A DNA stretch of 64,000 nt. Origin: an uncultured Lachnospiraceae bacterium. Lineage in GTDB: Bacteria; Bacillota; Clostridia; Lachnospirales; Lachnospiraceae. The stretch is from NCBI GenBank assembly GCA_900549995.1, contig URQQ01000002.1, forward strand, positions 131,472 to 195,471, written 5' to 3'. Below the pieces are notes generated by a model. The model ran no database searches. It saw nothing but the letters and a program-made list of their open reading frames with translations, and was not told the origin of the DNA. A program made the position numbers and the translations under genes. Every line of letters starts with the position of its first letter. Position 1 is the stretch's first letter. Of the stretch, positions 42,181 through 50,738 are shown piece after piece.

Positions 42181-43656
42181 CTATGCTTCTATTTCTCTCT
42201 CTCGAACTTCCTGCATGCACTGCTCCAGACGCTTATCACTGAGCCCAAAGAACAGATGCAGGATGGTGTGTATGATTGTCACAGCTGCCGGTATAACAAA
42301 CGCAAGCATCAGCAGAAGATTCATTGTCCTGTCAGTCTGCACTGTATTTGCCACATATCCGGAAGCATCCAGTAAAATTCCCATAATCTGTGCGCCAAGA
42401 GCCGCACCGATTGTAATACTGAATCCATTGACAGCTGATAAAATCCCAGCCTGCCCGTTGCCGTTTTTCCACAGGCCGTAGTCGATGGTTGCGGGCATCA
42501 GTACATTTACAAATGAATAGTACGCGCCTGTCAAAATTCCATTTACCATAAATACCATAAATAATATTCCAAATCTCATAGACTGGGCGGCACCGTCCGC
42601 ACCATAGGTCTTACATATGATGTATACTAAAATGCTGAACCCAGAGCTTAGCAGCATACTGAAAATGTATGCCCGGCTTGTATCTTTAAACAGGCGTATC
42701 AGCGGCTTCATAACGAAAACTCCCAGCATCAGGGCGATCGTATATGCGAACATCGCCACAGAATAAAATTCTTTCATTCCCAGGAAGTATGTAAAGATAT
42801 AGATGATCATCCCATTTTTGATCGCCTGCATTACCTGCTTCAAAACCTCACCGATCTGAAGAATAATTGCGGGCCTGTTTTTACCAAAACTCTTTAACTG
42901 GGCAAATATATTCTCATGTGTCATCTGACGCAGATGTTCTCTGCAGGAACCATCTTCATTCAGTTCATATTTCCTGCTCATTCTCACGTTCAACAACTGG
43001 AAGACCATGACCGTAAGCCCGATGGTAAATGCGGCCCAGAAAAATCCTTGGGCTTCATCCTGGCCCTTTCCTCCGAACAGATTGACCAGTGGCATGAACA
43101 GCGCAGCGGCAGCTACCTGTGCGAGGTTGATGCATACACTTTTAATAACCGCGATCGTCTCCCTCTCTCTGGGGTTCTTCGTCATGTTATAAAACTGGGC
43201 AACCTGAGGCATAAAGGAAAATGTTGCGCCGATAGATCCAAAACATCCGTAGCAGATTGCCGCCCATGCGATTCTGATTCCTGTACTTTCTGTCGGCAGT
43301 ACAGTGAATACTCCGATGAATAAAAGAAACAGAGGGGCAATTCCAAAGATCGCCCAGGAACGGTATCTGCCCCATTTGAAACAGACGTTATCTAATTTAT
43401 AACCAACCCATAAATCTGTAAAACAATCCGCTACCCGTGCAAAAAGCATGATACTTCCCGCAACGGTTGCGCTAAGTCCAACGACATCCGTATAAAAATA
43501 TACCAGATAGTATCCAAAAATCACCCACGATACCTGAAAACTATATCCGCCGTACATGCTGTGGATGATCTTATCGTACCATGGCACTTTGTCCGTCGTT
43601 GACGTAAAATCTATATCATAAGCATTTTTCTTTCGCTTCTGGGGTTCCTCCGACAT
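42181..43656 (-). CDS. GPH-family sugar:cation symporter (MelB-like MFS)
   Basis: A 491-residue transporter with about twelve membrane segments. N-terminal features (VPWYDKIIHSMYGGYSFQVS, then FARVADCFTDLWVGY) match the glycoside-pentoside-hexuronide:cation symporter family, where the Asp in the second and fourth segments coordinates sodium or protons. It brings a sugar in without phosphorylating it, which explains why the operon carries a cytoplasmic kinase. The C-terminus ends in a charged tail. GGGAGG precedes the ATG. By context the cargo is an amino sugar or a glycoside that contains one. Confidence 0.88.
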   Translation of the reverse strand: MSEEPQKRKKNAYDIDFTSTTDKVPWYDKIIHSMYGGYSFQVSWVIFGYYLVYFYTDVVGLSATVAGSIMLFARVADCFTDLWVGYKLDNVCFKWGRYRSWAIFGIAPLFLLFIGVFTVLPTESTGIRIAWAAICYGCFGSIGATFSFMPQVAQFYNMTKNPRERETIAVIKSVCINLAQVAAAALFMPLVNLFGGKGQDEAQGFFWAAFTIGLTVMVFQLLNVRMSRKYELNEDGSCREHLRQMTHENIFAQLKSFGKNRPAIILQIGEVLKQVMQAIKNGMIIYIFTYFLGMKEFYSVAMFAYTIALMLGVFVMKPLIRLFKDTSRAYIFSMLLSSGFSILVYIICKTYGADGAAQSMRFGILFMVFMVNGILTGAYYSFVNVLMPATIDYGLWKNGNGQAGILSAVNGFSITIGAALGAQIMGILLDASGYVANTVQTDRTMNLLLMLAFVIPAAVTIIHTILHLFFGLSDKRLEQCMQEVREREIEA

Positions 43657-43708
43657 ATAATACCTCCCTTGGTGTGGTTACTGAACAGCAACATATTTTT
43701 ACTGGTTC

Positions 43709-43780
43709 AGGAGTATTCCTGCCAAAAGTCCTTGCATGATGTCTGTTTTACCGATATAATATTGACTTAGGAATACTCCT
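43709..43780. promoter_or_regulatory. Paired 12-bp operator elements upstream of the GPH operon
   Basis: AGGAGTATTCCT (43709-43720) and its exact inverse AGGAATACTCCT (43769-43780), centres 60 bp apart. Each is itself nearly palindromic (AGGA and TCCT ends). The gene-proximal copy lies next to TTGGCA (-35) on the minus strand, within the likely promoter spacer. The spacing would let a ROK-type repressor form a loop. Confidence 0.6.
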
Positions 43781-43841
43781 TAAAATCCGAACTGTGTCCC
43801 GTCAAAAACGCATTCAGATTTTAGCGGTGGTATTCTTTTTT
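43767..43841 (+). ncRNA. Candidate short plus-strand RNA between the GPH and dehydrogenase genes
   Basis: A plus-strand promoter TTGCAT (43732-43737), 17 bp, TATAAT (43755-43760) points to a start near 43767. A long hairpin follows: GAATAC and TAAAATCCGA (43771-43790) pair with TCAGATTTTA and GTATTC (43812-43832). It ends in six T residues at 43836-43841. The product of about 75 nt would end exactly at the 3' end of the opposing dehydrogenase gene. It may be a regulatory RNA or only a terminator with a cryptic promoter. Confidence 0.35.
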
Positions 43842-44877
43842 ATTTATCCCACTCACCGTATTTTGCGATTACTTTGTCTTTGATCATCTGGCAGAATTCG
43901 TCTGTCACTTTGAAGTCATTTACTACTGTATACCAGTATCCGTTACCTTCCAGGAACTCCTTCTCATACTTGATTGCCGCAAATACATCGTCCCATGTGA
44001 TTCCCATTCCTTCTGGTCTGATCTCCACGCCTGCTCTGTGGATGATATCAAGGATTCCATCCGGGTCATTTCCGCCCATCGCTGATCCCACGAAGATTCC
44101 AAGGCATACCGGCTGTCCGTGGATGAATTTCTTCTTTGTCATGTACTCTAAGGTATAGAATAAGAAGTGGTCGCTTCCTTCGATTGGTCTTGGATTCCAT
44201 CCGTTATTGTGGAATGCTCCGCCGCCCCATCTCAGTCCTTCTGTCAGTGTGCGGATTCCTTTTTCGTTGAGTGCATAGATGTCATCAAGTCCATCGACTA
44301 CTGACTGGAATACTTCTTTGACTTCCGCTACCATCTCCTCGTCATATGGCCATTTCTCTTCGCATTTTCCCTGGTCTGCCGCATATTTCCAGTCAAACAT
44401 AGAGTTATTGTAGCAGAGAACGTCACATACACCGCTTCTGTTTAAATCCTTTGGTCCGTTCTGGATGATATCATAGTCCACATACACTGCGATTGGTTCC
44501 ACATAACCTACGTATTTTACAACACTGTTAAAACGAACGCCTGCACGGTGTCCGAACACTGCATTTGTCGCGATGGATGTCGGTACCTGATACAGAGGCA
44601 TATGGCTCTTCCATGCTGCCATCTTCGCATAATCCACTGCCTGTCCGCCGCCAAGCCCGATAACAGACTCGAATTTTGGAAGTTTATCTACCTCAGCCAT
44701 GATCTCATCATACTCCAGTGTCTTTACAAAATGTACGATGCAGTCCTCGTCAAACTCATCTTTAAAGCGGTCCCAAAGATCTTCCATTGTCACTACAAGG
44801 TAAGGTCTCTGCACGATATTCTTTAACTCTCCCACCAGGTTGCGTCCATAAATTGTTGTAAATAATTTCTTTGCCAT
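43840..44877 (-). CDS. Iron-type alcohol dehydrogenase / glycerol dehydrogenase-like protein
   Basis: A 345-residue member of the iron-dependent dehydrogenase fold that includes glycerol dehydrogenase, sn-glycerol-1-phosphate dehydrogenase and dehydroquinate synthase. The NAD-binding GLGGGQAVDYAK (about 93-104) and VPTSIATNA (near 118-126) are clear. Metal-binding histidines may lie in WGGGAFHNNG and KKKFIHGQPV. The substrate is a polyol or polyol phosphate, not identifiable from sequence. It lies 183 bp upstream of the GPH symporter gene on the same strand but is separated from it by operator elements and has its own promoter. AAGGAG precedes the ATG. Confidence 0.82.
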   Translation of the reverse strand: MAKKLFTTIYGRNLVGELKNIVQRPYLVVTMEDLWDRFKDEFDEDCIVHFVKTLEYDEIMAEVDKLPKFESVIGLGGGQAVDYAKMAAWKSHMPLYQVPTSIATNAVFGHRAGVRFNSVVKYVGYVEPIAVYVDYDIIQNGPKDLNRSGVCDVLCYNNSMFDWKYAADQGKCEEKWPYDEEMVAEVKEVFQSVVDGLDDIYALNEKGIRTLTEGLRWGGGAFHNNGWNPRPIEGSDHFLFYTLEYMTKKKFIHGQPVCLGIFVGSAMGGNDPDGILDIIHRAGVEIRPEGMGITWDDVFAAIKYEKEFLEGNGYWYTVVNDFKVTDEFCQMIKDKVIAKYGEWDK

Positions 44878-44921
44878 ACTCTCGTTCTCCTTTTCTTAAC
44901 TTCACTGTGTTTTTTAATTTC

Positions 44922-44947
44922 TAAACATTGTTTATAAACATTGTTTA
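44922..44947. promoter_or_regulatory. Two abutting 13-bp palindromes downstream of the dehydrogenase promoter
   Basis: The sequence TAAACATTGTTTA occurs at 44922-44934 and again at 44935-44947 without any gap. Each copy is palindromic (TAAACA and TGTTTA arms). They cover the expected start of transcription of the iron-type dehydrogenase gene, an ideal place for a repressor. Which regulator binds is unknown. Confidence 0.65.
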
Positions 44948-44952
44948 ATAAT

Positions 44953-44981
44953 ATAATATTAGACCTTCCCCATTTTGTCAA
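44953..44981 (-). promoter_or_regulatory. Promoter of the iron-type dehydrogenase gene
   Basis: On the minus strand TTGACA (44976-44981), 17-bp spacer, TATTAT (44953-44958). The start would fall near 44946, inside the tandem palindromes. Confidence 0.82.
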
Positions 44982-45093
44982 CGGAGAGTAATTCACAAAT
45001 CAAAGAGGAATTATTTGTGCACATTTACTAATTATACCTGTTTTCTGTCCGGCAGATTATCCGCTATTACCATCGATACTTCCACAACACAGC

Positions 45094-45139
45094 AAAGCAC
45101 CGCCCTTGATGCTGTTTTCGCCATCAAAAGCGGTGCTTT
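45094..45139. terminator. Hairpin terminator after the OPT/PqqD-like operon
   Basis: AAAGCACCGC (45094-45103) pairs with GCGGTGCTTT (45130-45139), with an inner TTGATG/CATCAA stem. The T-runs on either strand are short, so termination strength is uncertain, but it is placed 20 bp after the PqqD-like stop codon. The rest of 44982-45157 shows no gene. Confidence 0.65.
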
Positions 45140-45157
45140 TAATACCTCATATTCAGA

Positions 45158-45535
45158 TTACAGAATTCTTTTAATATAATGGCACTGCATGTCCATGTAC
45201 TCCAAAAACATCAGCAGCCTTTGATAGACAGGGTACGCCTTCTCTCCGAACTCATCTTCCACCGCATTCCCGAGTCTTTCTACATTCATGCTGCCGTCAA
45301 TGTGTAAAAATACAAAGCTTCCCAATGCATCCAGCTTTATAAGCCTGTACTGTGGAATCTCTGCATGAAGCCTGCGCAGAAACCGCTGTACAGGGTGATC
45401 CTGACGGATGAATAAAGTTACAATCCCTTCCGGATCTGTCTCAAACTCTATCGTATCTGATTTTTCAAAGACAATCCCAAGAGCCTCATCAAGCCTCTGT
45501 TCATACCTTTCTTTACATTCTTTCTTATTTTTCAT
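45158..45535 (-). CDS. PqqD-like small protein
   Basis: A 125-residue protein. The second half resembles the PqqD fold used as a peptide chaperone domain: LDALGSFVFLHIDGSMNVER followed by a helical VEDEFGEKAYPVYQRLLMFL segment. The family usually brings a precursor peptide to a radical SAM enzyme, but no such enzyme is nearby. Its start overlaps the end of the OPT transporter gene by 11 bp, so the two are coupled. The role here is unknown; it might sense or deliver peptides for the transporter and dipeptidase. Family assignment is by pattern only. Confidence 0.65.
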   Translation of the reverse strand: MKNKKECKERYEQRLDEALGIVFEKSDTIEFETDPEGIVTLFIRQDHPVQRFLRRLHAEIPQYRLIKLDALGSFVFLHIDGSMNVERLGNAVEDEFGEKAYPVYQRLLMFLEYMDMQCHYIKRIL

Positions 45536-47438
45536 TTTTTACCTTACCACCCATAAGTGCAGCCAATGTTGCTGCGACCAGGAGCACCAGAAGAATGAAT
45601 GCCATGCCGTTGCTTCCTGCAAATCCGGTGAGCTCACCAAGATGAATGACTCCTGTCACCTGAAGTATGATTCCGATAAGACCAATAATGGAGCCTCCTG
45701 CTACAAGGCCGGAAGAAAGGCTGATTCCATTGGAAAGCCGGATTTCCCGCTCTTCACTGCTCTTTGAAAACTTCTCAACTAAAACATGCAGGATCGCACC
45801 GACCAGCAGGATTGACGTTGTAGAGATCGGCAGATAAAATCCAATCGCAACTGTCATAACCGGCAGTTTTAGAAAATGCACTACAATCCCCATCACAATG
45901 CCTACGATAATCATCGGCCATGGCAGATGCCCGGACATAATGCCGCTTGTTAAAGTAGCCATCAGATTTGCCTGAGGCAATGCAAACGGTACGTTGTCAC
46001 CAGTGATCGCCAGCTGATTTGAAAGCAGCAAAGTGACACCTACAACAGTTGCCACACCTACGATGGCAGCAATACCAAAATACCGGTCCATTTCACTCTT
46101 ACGTCCTCCAATGACGAAGGATACCTTCTGCGACTGACAGTAACCTCCAGCTGCCGCAATCGCGGTAACTATGAACGTGGCAAACATCAGCAGTGAACGG
46201 TTGTTGCCTTCAGATGTCCAGCCAAACCCCAAGAACAAAAGTGTCAGCACAACGACGGAAGCGATGGTCATTCCCGATACCGGCAGATTGGAACAGCCGA
46301 TGGTACCGGCAAGTTTACCGGAAACAATTACGAATAAAAGCGCAAGAATAAGAGACAGCAGTGTTGCGACAACAATCATCATTACATTACCGCCGGAAAC
46401 CATAATACCACCTACAAAAGCAATCAAAATACTCGCCATGAAGAAAATGGTTGCGAGAGAACCGCCGCCTTTGGATGAAGATTTCGCCGCAAAAGTTTCA
46501 CGCAATGAGGATACAACGGTGGGAATGAGCTTTACCGCACCGATAATTCCTCCAGAAAGCATCATGCCGGCTCCAATATACTTTACATAACTGCCGGAAA
46601 TCGCACTCACATTCATTGCGTTAATTGTCATGCCCGGGTCATTCCATACTTTAGGGCCTCCGGTACAAAGGGAAGTGAAATACCCTACCAGAGGTACGAT
46701 GGCAAAGTTCGAAAGCACGGAGCTCGCAAACATAGTTAAAGATACCGGAATCCCTACAATAAAGCCAATCCCAAGCAGCAGCGGGTTGACCTCCAGCTGG
46801 AAACGCCATTTATAGAATGTCTCATTGGTAAAGTCAATCACATTGTTTACAACTCCCAGAAAAGAACTGGTAAACACGGTCAGAATCCCACCGATGCCAA
46901 ACCCGATTCCCATGTATTTAATAGACTCTTTCTGTCCTTCCGACGCTACCAGTGTTTCTGAAATTGCCATTGATTCCGGATACATGAGTGTTCCGTGTTC
47001 GTCAACCATCAGATAATTATAGACCAGAGATGCTCCTCCTACTCCCAGAAGTGCACCGCCCACACCAACAATTAAGCCTTCAAGAAAGGTGATATGGGAA
47101 CCAATCAAAATGACAGCCGGCAGTACAAAAATCATTCCGCTTGCCATGGATTCTCCGCCGCTTGCCATGCCCTGCAGCAGTGTTTTCCCAAGCAGGCCGC
47201 TCTTTTTTGCAAAGATCGTAAGAAGCACTGAGCCAAGAATCGAGCCGGGAATGCCTGCGGCTACCGTAAGACCGGCTTTCATGCCGGAATATGCGGTAGA
47301 TGCAGAGAATATAATCGCGAGGATGAGACCGATGATCAAGACAGGGATGCCGCCGCCCCGTTTACTCGTATCCGTAATGTATGGCACATAATCTTTCCCT
47401 GCCACACCGCCATAGGCTTCTTTTGATAATTTTTTCAT
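45525..47438 (-). CDS. OPT-family oligopeptide transporter
   Basis: A 637-residue membrane protein with about fifteen hydrophobic segments. It matches bacterial OPT transporters: the FSASTAYSGMKAGLTVAAGI segment near the N-terminus, GESMASGMIFVLPA, and a late KLPVMTVAIGFYLPISTT loop typical of the family. It should import di- to oligopeptides, or metal-peptide complexes, with protons. It is preceded by the PepD dipeptidase gene (36 bp) and followed by the PqqD-like gene, suggesting uptake then hydrolysis of short peptides. GGAGG precedes the ATG. Confidence 0.92.
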   Translation of the reverse strand: MKKLSKEAYGGVAGKDYVPYITDTSKRGGGIPVLIIGLILAIIFSASTAYSGMKAGLTVAAGIPGSILGSVLLTIFAKKSGLLGKTLLQGMASGGESMASGMIFVLPAVILIGSHITFLEGLIVGVGGALLGVGGASLVYNYLMVDEHGTLMYPESMAISETLVASEGQKESIKYMGIGFGIGGILTVFTSSFLGVVNNVIDFTNETFYKWRFQLEVNPLLLGIGFIVGIPVSLTMFASSVLSNFAIVPLVGYFTSLCTGGPKVWNDPGMTINAMNVSAISGSYVKYIGAGMMLSGGIIGAVKLIPTVVSSLRETFAAKSSSKGGGSLATIFFMASILIAFVGGIMVSGGNVMMIVVATLLSLILALLFVIVSGKLAGTIGCSNLPVSGMTIASVVVLTLLFLGFGWTSEGNNRSLLMFATFIVTAIAAAGGYCQSQKVSFVIGGRKSEMDRYFGIAAIVGVATVVGVTLLLSNQLAITGDNVPFALPQANLMATLTSGIMSGHLPWPMIIVGIVMGIVVHFLKLPVMTVAIGFYLPISTTSILLVGAILHVLVEKFSKSSEEREIRLSNGISLSSGLVAGGSIIGLIGIILQVTGVIHLGELTGFAGSNGMAFILLVLLVAATLAALMGGKVKNEK

Positions 47439-47474
47439 TACATTTACCTCCGCTTAACATTGATAATGAAACAG

Positions 47475-48938
47475 CTACTTCAGCGCCCTTAACACTGCCA
47501 GCAGATAGTGCCAGGTACGTAAAGCTGATGCAATGCTCAAATGTTCCTCCGCCGTATGTACGCCAATCATAGTCGGGCCTATGGAAATCATATCCAGCCT
47601 GCCTTTAAACTTTTCAGCAAACAACGCGCACTCCAATCCCGCATGCAGGGCAGCGACCTCCGGCTTATGCCCAAACAGAAGCTCATATTGCTCTATACAG
47701 ACCTCCCTGAGCTTCGAATCTGGATCATACTGCCATTCCGGATATTCCCCTTCTGCCGTTACAGAAGTATTGGTCAGGGCAGCGGCCGCTTCGATACGGT
47801 TATAGATATCCTGTTTGATAGATCCTACACTGCTGCGGATTGCAGTGCTCATCTCCACCACGTTATCTTTTGTTCTAAGCACCCCGATATTCAGTGAGCT
47901 TTCTACCAGTCCCGGAATCTCCATGCTCATGCTCTGTACGCCATCCGGAAGGAGATACAAAAGAGAGATGACATCCCTTTCACACTGCCTTGTCATCACC
48001 TGTTTTGGCATCTTCTCCGCCGGTTTCACTGTAATACGAATGCCCGGGTCTGCCGTTTTATACTCGTCCTTCAGTGACATTTCCAGACTTCCTGCCAGTT
48101 TTCTGATTACAGTTTCCTCCGACGGATTTACAACTACAACTGCATGGGCATCGCGCGGGATCGCATTGTGCTTGCTTCCCCCATCGACACTCGCAAGTCT
48201 GATTTTATCCCCGGCCTTATACAGCAGACGTCCAAGAAGCTTATTGGCATTTGCCCGTCCCTTGTTGATCTCCAGACCAGAATGCCCTCCCAGAAGACCT
48301 TCAATATCAATTGTAAGAGCTGTCTTTTCCTCCGGTACGTCCTCCCAGCGAACCAAAGTACTAAGCAGTGCTGTACAGCCGCCGGCACAGCTGACTGTCA
48401 GTATTCCTTCTTCCTCAGAGTCAATATTAATCAGCGTTTCCCCTGTGATGTCCTCCGGGTTCAGTGCCATGGCCCCATCCATGCCTGTCTCCTCAGACGT
48501 AGTCACCAAAAGTTCAATCGGAGGATGCGGTATATCATCCGAAGCCACGATCGCCATCCCCATAGCCACCGCAATTCCGTCATCAGCACCCAAAGTAGTG
48601 TCTGAAGCATACAGCCACTCACCATCCACTACCCGCAGCTGCAGTGGATCTTTTAGAAAATCATGAACCGAATCAGGCTTTTTTTCGCACACCATATCCA
48701 TATGCCCCTGAAGAATCACACCCGGACTATTTTCATATCCCTTCGTGCCCGGCTTTTTGATGATGACATTGCAGGCTTCATCCTGAATTACCTCCAGATT
48801 ATGCTCTTTTGCAAATCCAACCAGGAAATCACTGACCCCTTTTTCATTCCCTGATCCACGAGGCACATCACTAAGTTCGCTGAAATACATAAGCACTTCA
48901 GATGGCTGTAATCCTTCGATTACTGTTTTGTTGCTCAT
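47475..48938 (-). CDS. pepD: Aminoacyl-histidine dipeptidase (M20C, PepD type)
   Basis: A 487-residue zinc dipeptidase of family M20C. Metal ligands are visible in ILQGHMDMVCE (His, Asp) and TLGADDGIAVA (bridging Asp). The catalytic pair lies in TTSEETGMDGA. LLGGHSGLEI starts the dimerisation domain and the last ligand lies near HTAEEHLSI. It cleaves Xaa-His and other unspecific dipeptides in the cytoplasm. It is first in an operon with the OPT transporter and the PqqD-like gene, so it probably digests imported dipeptides. GGAGGTG precedes the ATG. Confidence 0.94.
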   Translation of the reverse strand: MSNKTVIEGLQPSEVLMYFSELSDVPRGSGNEKGVSDFLVGFAKEHNLEVIQDEACNVIIKKPGTKGYENSPGVILQGHMDMVCEKKPDSVHDFLKDPLQLRVVDGEWLYASDTTLGADDGIAVAMGMAIVASDDIPHPPIELLVTTSEETGMDGAMALNPEDITGETLINIDSEEEGILTVSCAGGCTALLSTLVRWEDVPEEKTALTIDIEGLLGGHSGLEINKGRANANKLLGRLLYKAGDKIRLASVDGGSKHNAIPRDAHAVVVVNPSEETVIRKLAGSLEMSLKDEYKTADPGIRITVKPAEKMPKQVMTRQCERDVISLLYLLPDGVQSMSMEIPGLVESSLNIGVLRTKDNVVEMSTAIRSSVGSIKQDIYNRIEAAAALTNTSVTAEGEYPEWQYDPDSKLREVCIEQYELLFGHKPEVAALHAGLECALFAEKFKGRLDMISIGPTMIGVHTAEEHLSIASALRTWHYLLAVLRALK

Positions 48939-48980
48939 AATTACACCTCCAAATTTTATTAAATATTTAATATATTTTAT

Positions 48981-49009
48981 ATACTATTCACTGTTGAGGC
49001 GGACGTCAA
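48981..49009 (-). promoter_or_regulatory. Promoter of the pepD/OPT operon
   Basis: On the minus strand TTGACG (49004-49009), 17-bp spacer, TAGTAT (48981-48986), followed by an A+T-rich leader of about 35 bases. Confidence 0.75.
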
Positions 49010-49200
49010 ACAAGGGGGTATGTCCTGACAGGAAACATATCCGTTTTTCTGATACTGTAATGAAACTTTTACCCCCATAATTTTGTATTTTTTATTTACT
49101 CTGGTTTTTTGGATGGATAATGATAGAAAAGTTGATTTGTAAGAAATGAAGCAGCGATATATCATCAAAATTTATAAGAACAGATCTGTTTCCTGAAACA

Positions 49201-49223
49201 AAAAAAACACCATCCCCGGTGCT
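49201..49223 (-). terminator. Terminator of the tRNA-Lys gene
   Basis: On the minus strand CACC and GGTG (49218-49221 and 49208-49211) flank a GGGGAT loop, followed by a run of at least seven T. It lies about 30 bases after the tRNA 3' end. Confidence 0.8.
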
Positions 49224-49251
49224 CTTTCGTCATCGAAAACAGTGTTTAAAC

Positions 49252-49324
49252 TGCGCCACCAGGGGTTCGAACCCTGGACACCCTGATTAAGAGTCAGGTG
49301 CTCTACCAACTGAGCTAGTGGCGC
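49252..49324 (-). tRNA. tRNA-Lys, anticodon CTT
   Basis: The minus strand gives a full cloverleaf of 73 bases. The acceptor stem is GCGCCAC/GTGGCGC, and the D arm holds AGCTCAGTTGGTAGAGC. The anticodon arm CTGACTCTTAATCAG has anticodon CTT. The T arm CCAGGGTTCGAACCCTGG is perfect. The discriminator base is A. CCA is not encoded and must be added after transcription. It is a lone tRNA gene with its own terminator; no integrase or attachment-site repeat is visible next to it. Confidence 0.97.
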
Positions 49325-49428
49325 ATATCTCAATATTTTTCTTTTGCAATGCAAAAATTATTATATAACACCAATTTAAATATTGCAAGTACTTTTGACG
49401 AAAAATATTGAAATATATCAAATTTTAT

Positions 49429-50685
49429 TTATGCCTGATCTATTTCAAGCGGATCAGCACTATAGTTTATCTCACCAAATATTTTCCTGGACGCGACGCA
49501 GATGATAACTGCAATCATACCGGTTGCAAACACAATGACTCCAGGCTGCCTCTCCATCATGTCGAACAAAACCCCGTAAAGAGCCTGCCCCACCGGCTGT
49601 GAACATGTTGCAATCGCAATGGTAACCGATATGACTTTTCCAACCAGATGCTTCGGTGTTTCTGCCTGCACGAATACCATCATCTGTACGCTGAACATCG
49701 TGGCACATACCATTAATATTCCGGTAAATACGGTAATCACTCCAAATGATATTCCGGCTTTTGGATTCCACATCAGCACGATTCCCATTGGAAAAATTGT
49801 GACCGCTGCGATCAGAAGTATTTTCCATGCCTTCCTGATATCCAGTTTCGCTGCCAGGACTCCGATTAAGATGCCTCCCACAAGACCACCGGCCGCCTGG
49901 ACTCCCTGGGCTGCGCCAAGTGCCTGGCTTGACATTCCAAGATATACCCGGATGATCACCGGGATGCCGACCAGAACCATGGATGTAACGAACAGATTGA
50001 TCAGTGCTACCATGAGGATAACCTTGAAAATCACGGGCTGCTCGTTCTTCACGAATGCCAGGCTTTCTGTGAAATCCGCTTTCACGGTTGACCACATAGA
50101 CCCGGCCGTCTTCTGTTTTTTATATGGGATATGAATAAAGATCTCCATAACCGCAGAACAAAAGAAACAGATTCCTGCCGTAATGACAACACTCGTCACC
50201 CCATAAAGCCCGTATACTACGCCACCGATGATTGGCCCCAGAAGACTCGCCAGAGAACTGATCTGATTGACAATCGCATTCGCCTGCATCAGATGCTCCT
50301 GCTCCTGCAGAAAAGGCATACTCGCCTGCACAGAGGGCTGGTAAACTGCCTGAATTCCATATAAGATCATCATGACGACAGCCGCTACAGCCACAGGTGA
50401 AAACCTCTGGATGCTGACTAAGAATGCCACAGTCAGCAACGCTGTTCCAAAATCAAGGATCACCATAATATTACGTTTATTCAGCCGGTCCGCAAGCATT
50501 CCTCCGATCGGCGACAATATCACCATCGGAATAAACGAAAATGCCATCACACTTCCAAAAATTACCGATGACCCGGTCTCATCCAAAAGGTACAGCGGCA
50601 GCGCAAATCTTAGAATTGCATTTCCAAACAGTGAAATGATCTGTCCGATCACCACAAGCACAAAGTTTCTGTTAAATAATTTCAT
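49429..50685 (-). CDS. MFS efflux transporter (EntS/macrolide-efflux type)
   Basis: A 418-residue major facilitator protein with about twelve membrane segments. The loop between helices 2 and 3 reads GGMLADRLNKRNIMV, the MFS signature; the FVLVVIGQIISLFGNAILRF start matches drug-efflux members such as macrolide exporters. It probably expels a toxic small molecule. It lies 110 bp downstream of a TetR-type gene on the same strand. Both genes carry the same palindromic site, so the regulator likely represses it. AGGAGG precedes the ATG. Confidence 0.88.
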   Translation of the reverse strand: MKLFNRNFVLVVIGQIISLFGNAILRFALPLYLLDETGSSVIFGSVMAFSFIPMVILSPIGGMLADRLNKRNIMVILDFGTALLTVAFLVSIQRFSPVAVAAVVMMILYGIQAVYQPSVQASMPFLQEQEHLMQANAIVNQISSLASLLGPIIGGVVYGLYGVTSVVITAGICFFCSAVMEIFIHIPYKKQKTAGSMWSTVKADFTESLAFVKNEQPVIFKVILMVALINLFVTSMVLVGIPVIIRVYLGMSSQALGAAQGVQAAGGLVGGILIGVLAAKLDIRKAWKILLIAAVTIFPMGIVLMWNPKAGISFGVITVFTGILMVCATMFSVQMMVFVQAETPKHLVGKVISVTIAIATCSQPVGQALYGVLFDMMERQPGVIVFATGMIAVIICVASRKIFGEINYSADPLEIDQA

Positions 50686-50700
50686 TCTTCTCCTCCTTTA

Positions 50701-50721
50701 ATACCGACGTTTGGTATGTAA
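50701..50721. promoter_or_regulatory. TetR-type operator upstream of the MFS gene
   Basis: ATACC (50701-50705) and GGTAT (50713-50717) form an inverted repeat with a 7-bp spacer. The right half plus flank, CGTTTGGTATGTAAA, is shared with the site upstream of the TetR gene (51465-51479). Confidence 0.65.
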
Positions 50722-50738
50722 AATAATTAAAAATATAT

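Larger units (their letters stand above)
48939..49251. other. 313-bp gene-free stretch between pepD and tRNA-Lys
   Basis: It holds the pepD promoter and, at its right end, the terminator of the tRNA gene. Between 49010 and 49195 the sequence is A+T-rich, without a credible gene or repeat. Confidence 0.65.

Noticed and set aside
47815..48666. Plus-strand open frame of 283 codons
   Set aside because: Antisense to pepD, Ser/Pro-rich low-complexity translation, no family resemblance.
49252..49324. tRNA-Lys as an integration site
   Set aside because: No integrase, no repeated tRNA 3' end and no change in gene style nearby.
49172..49354. 60-residue open frame on the minus strand
   Set aside because: It runs through the tRNA-Lys gene; its LAQLVEHLTLNQGVQGSNP stretch is the familiar false translation of a tRNA.
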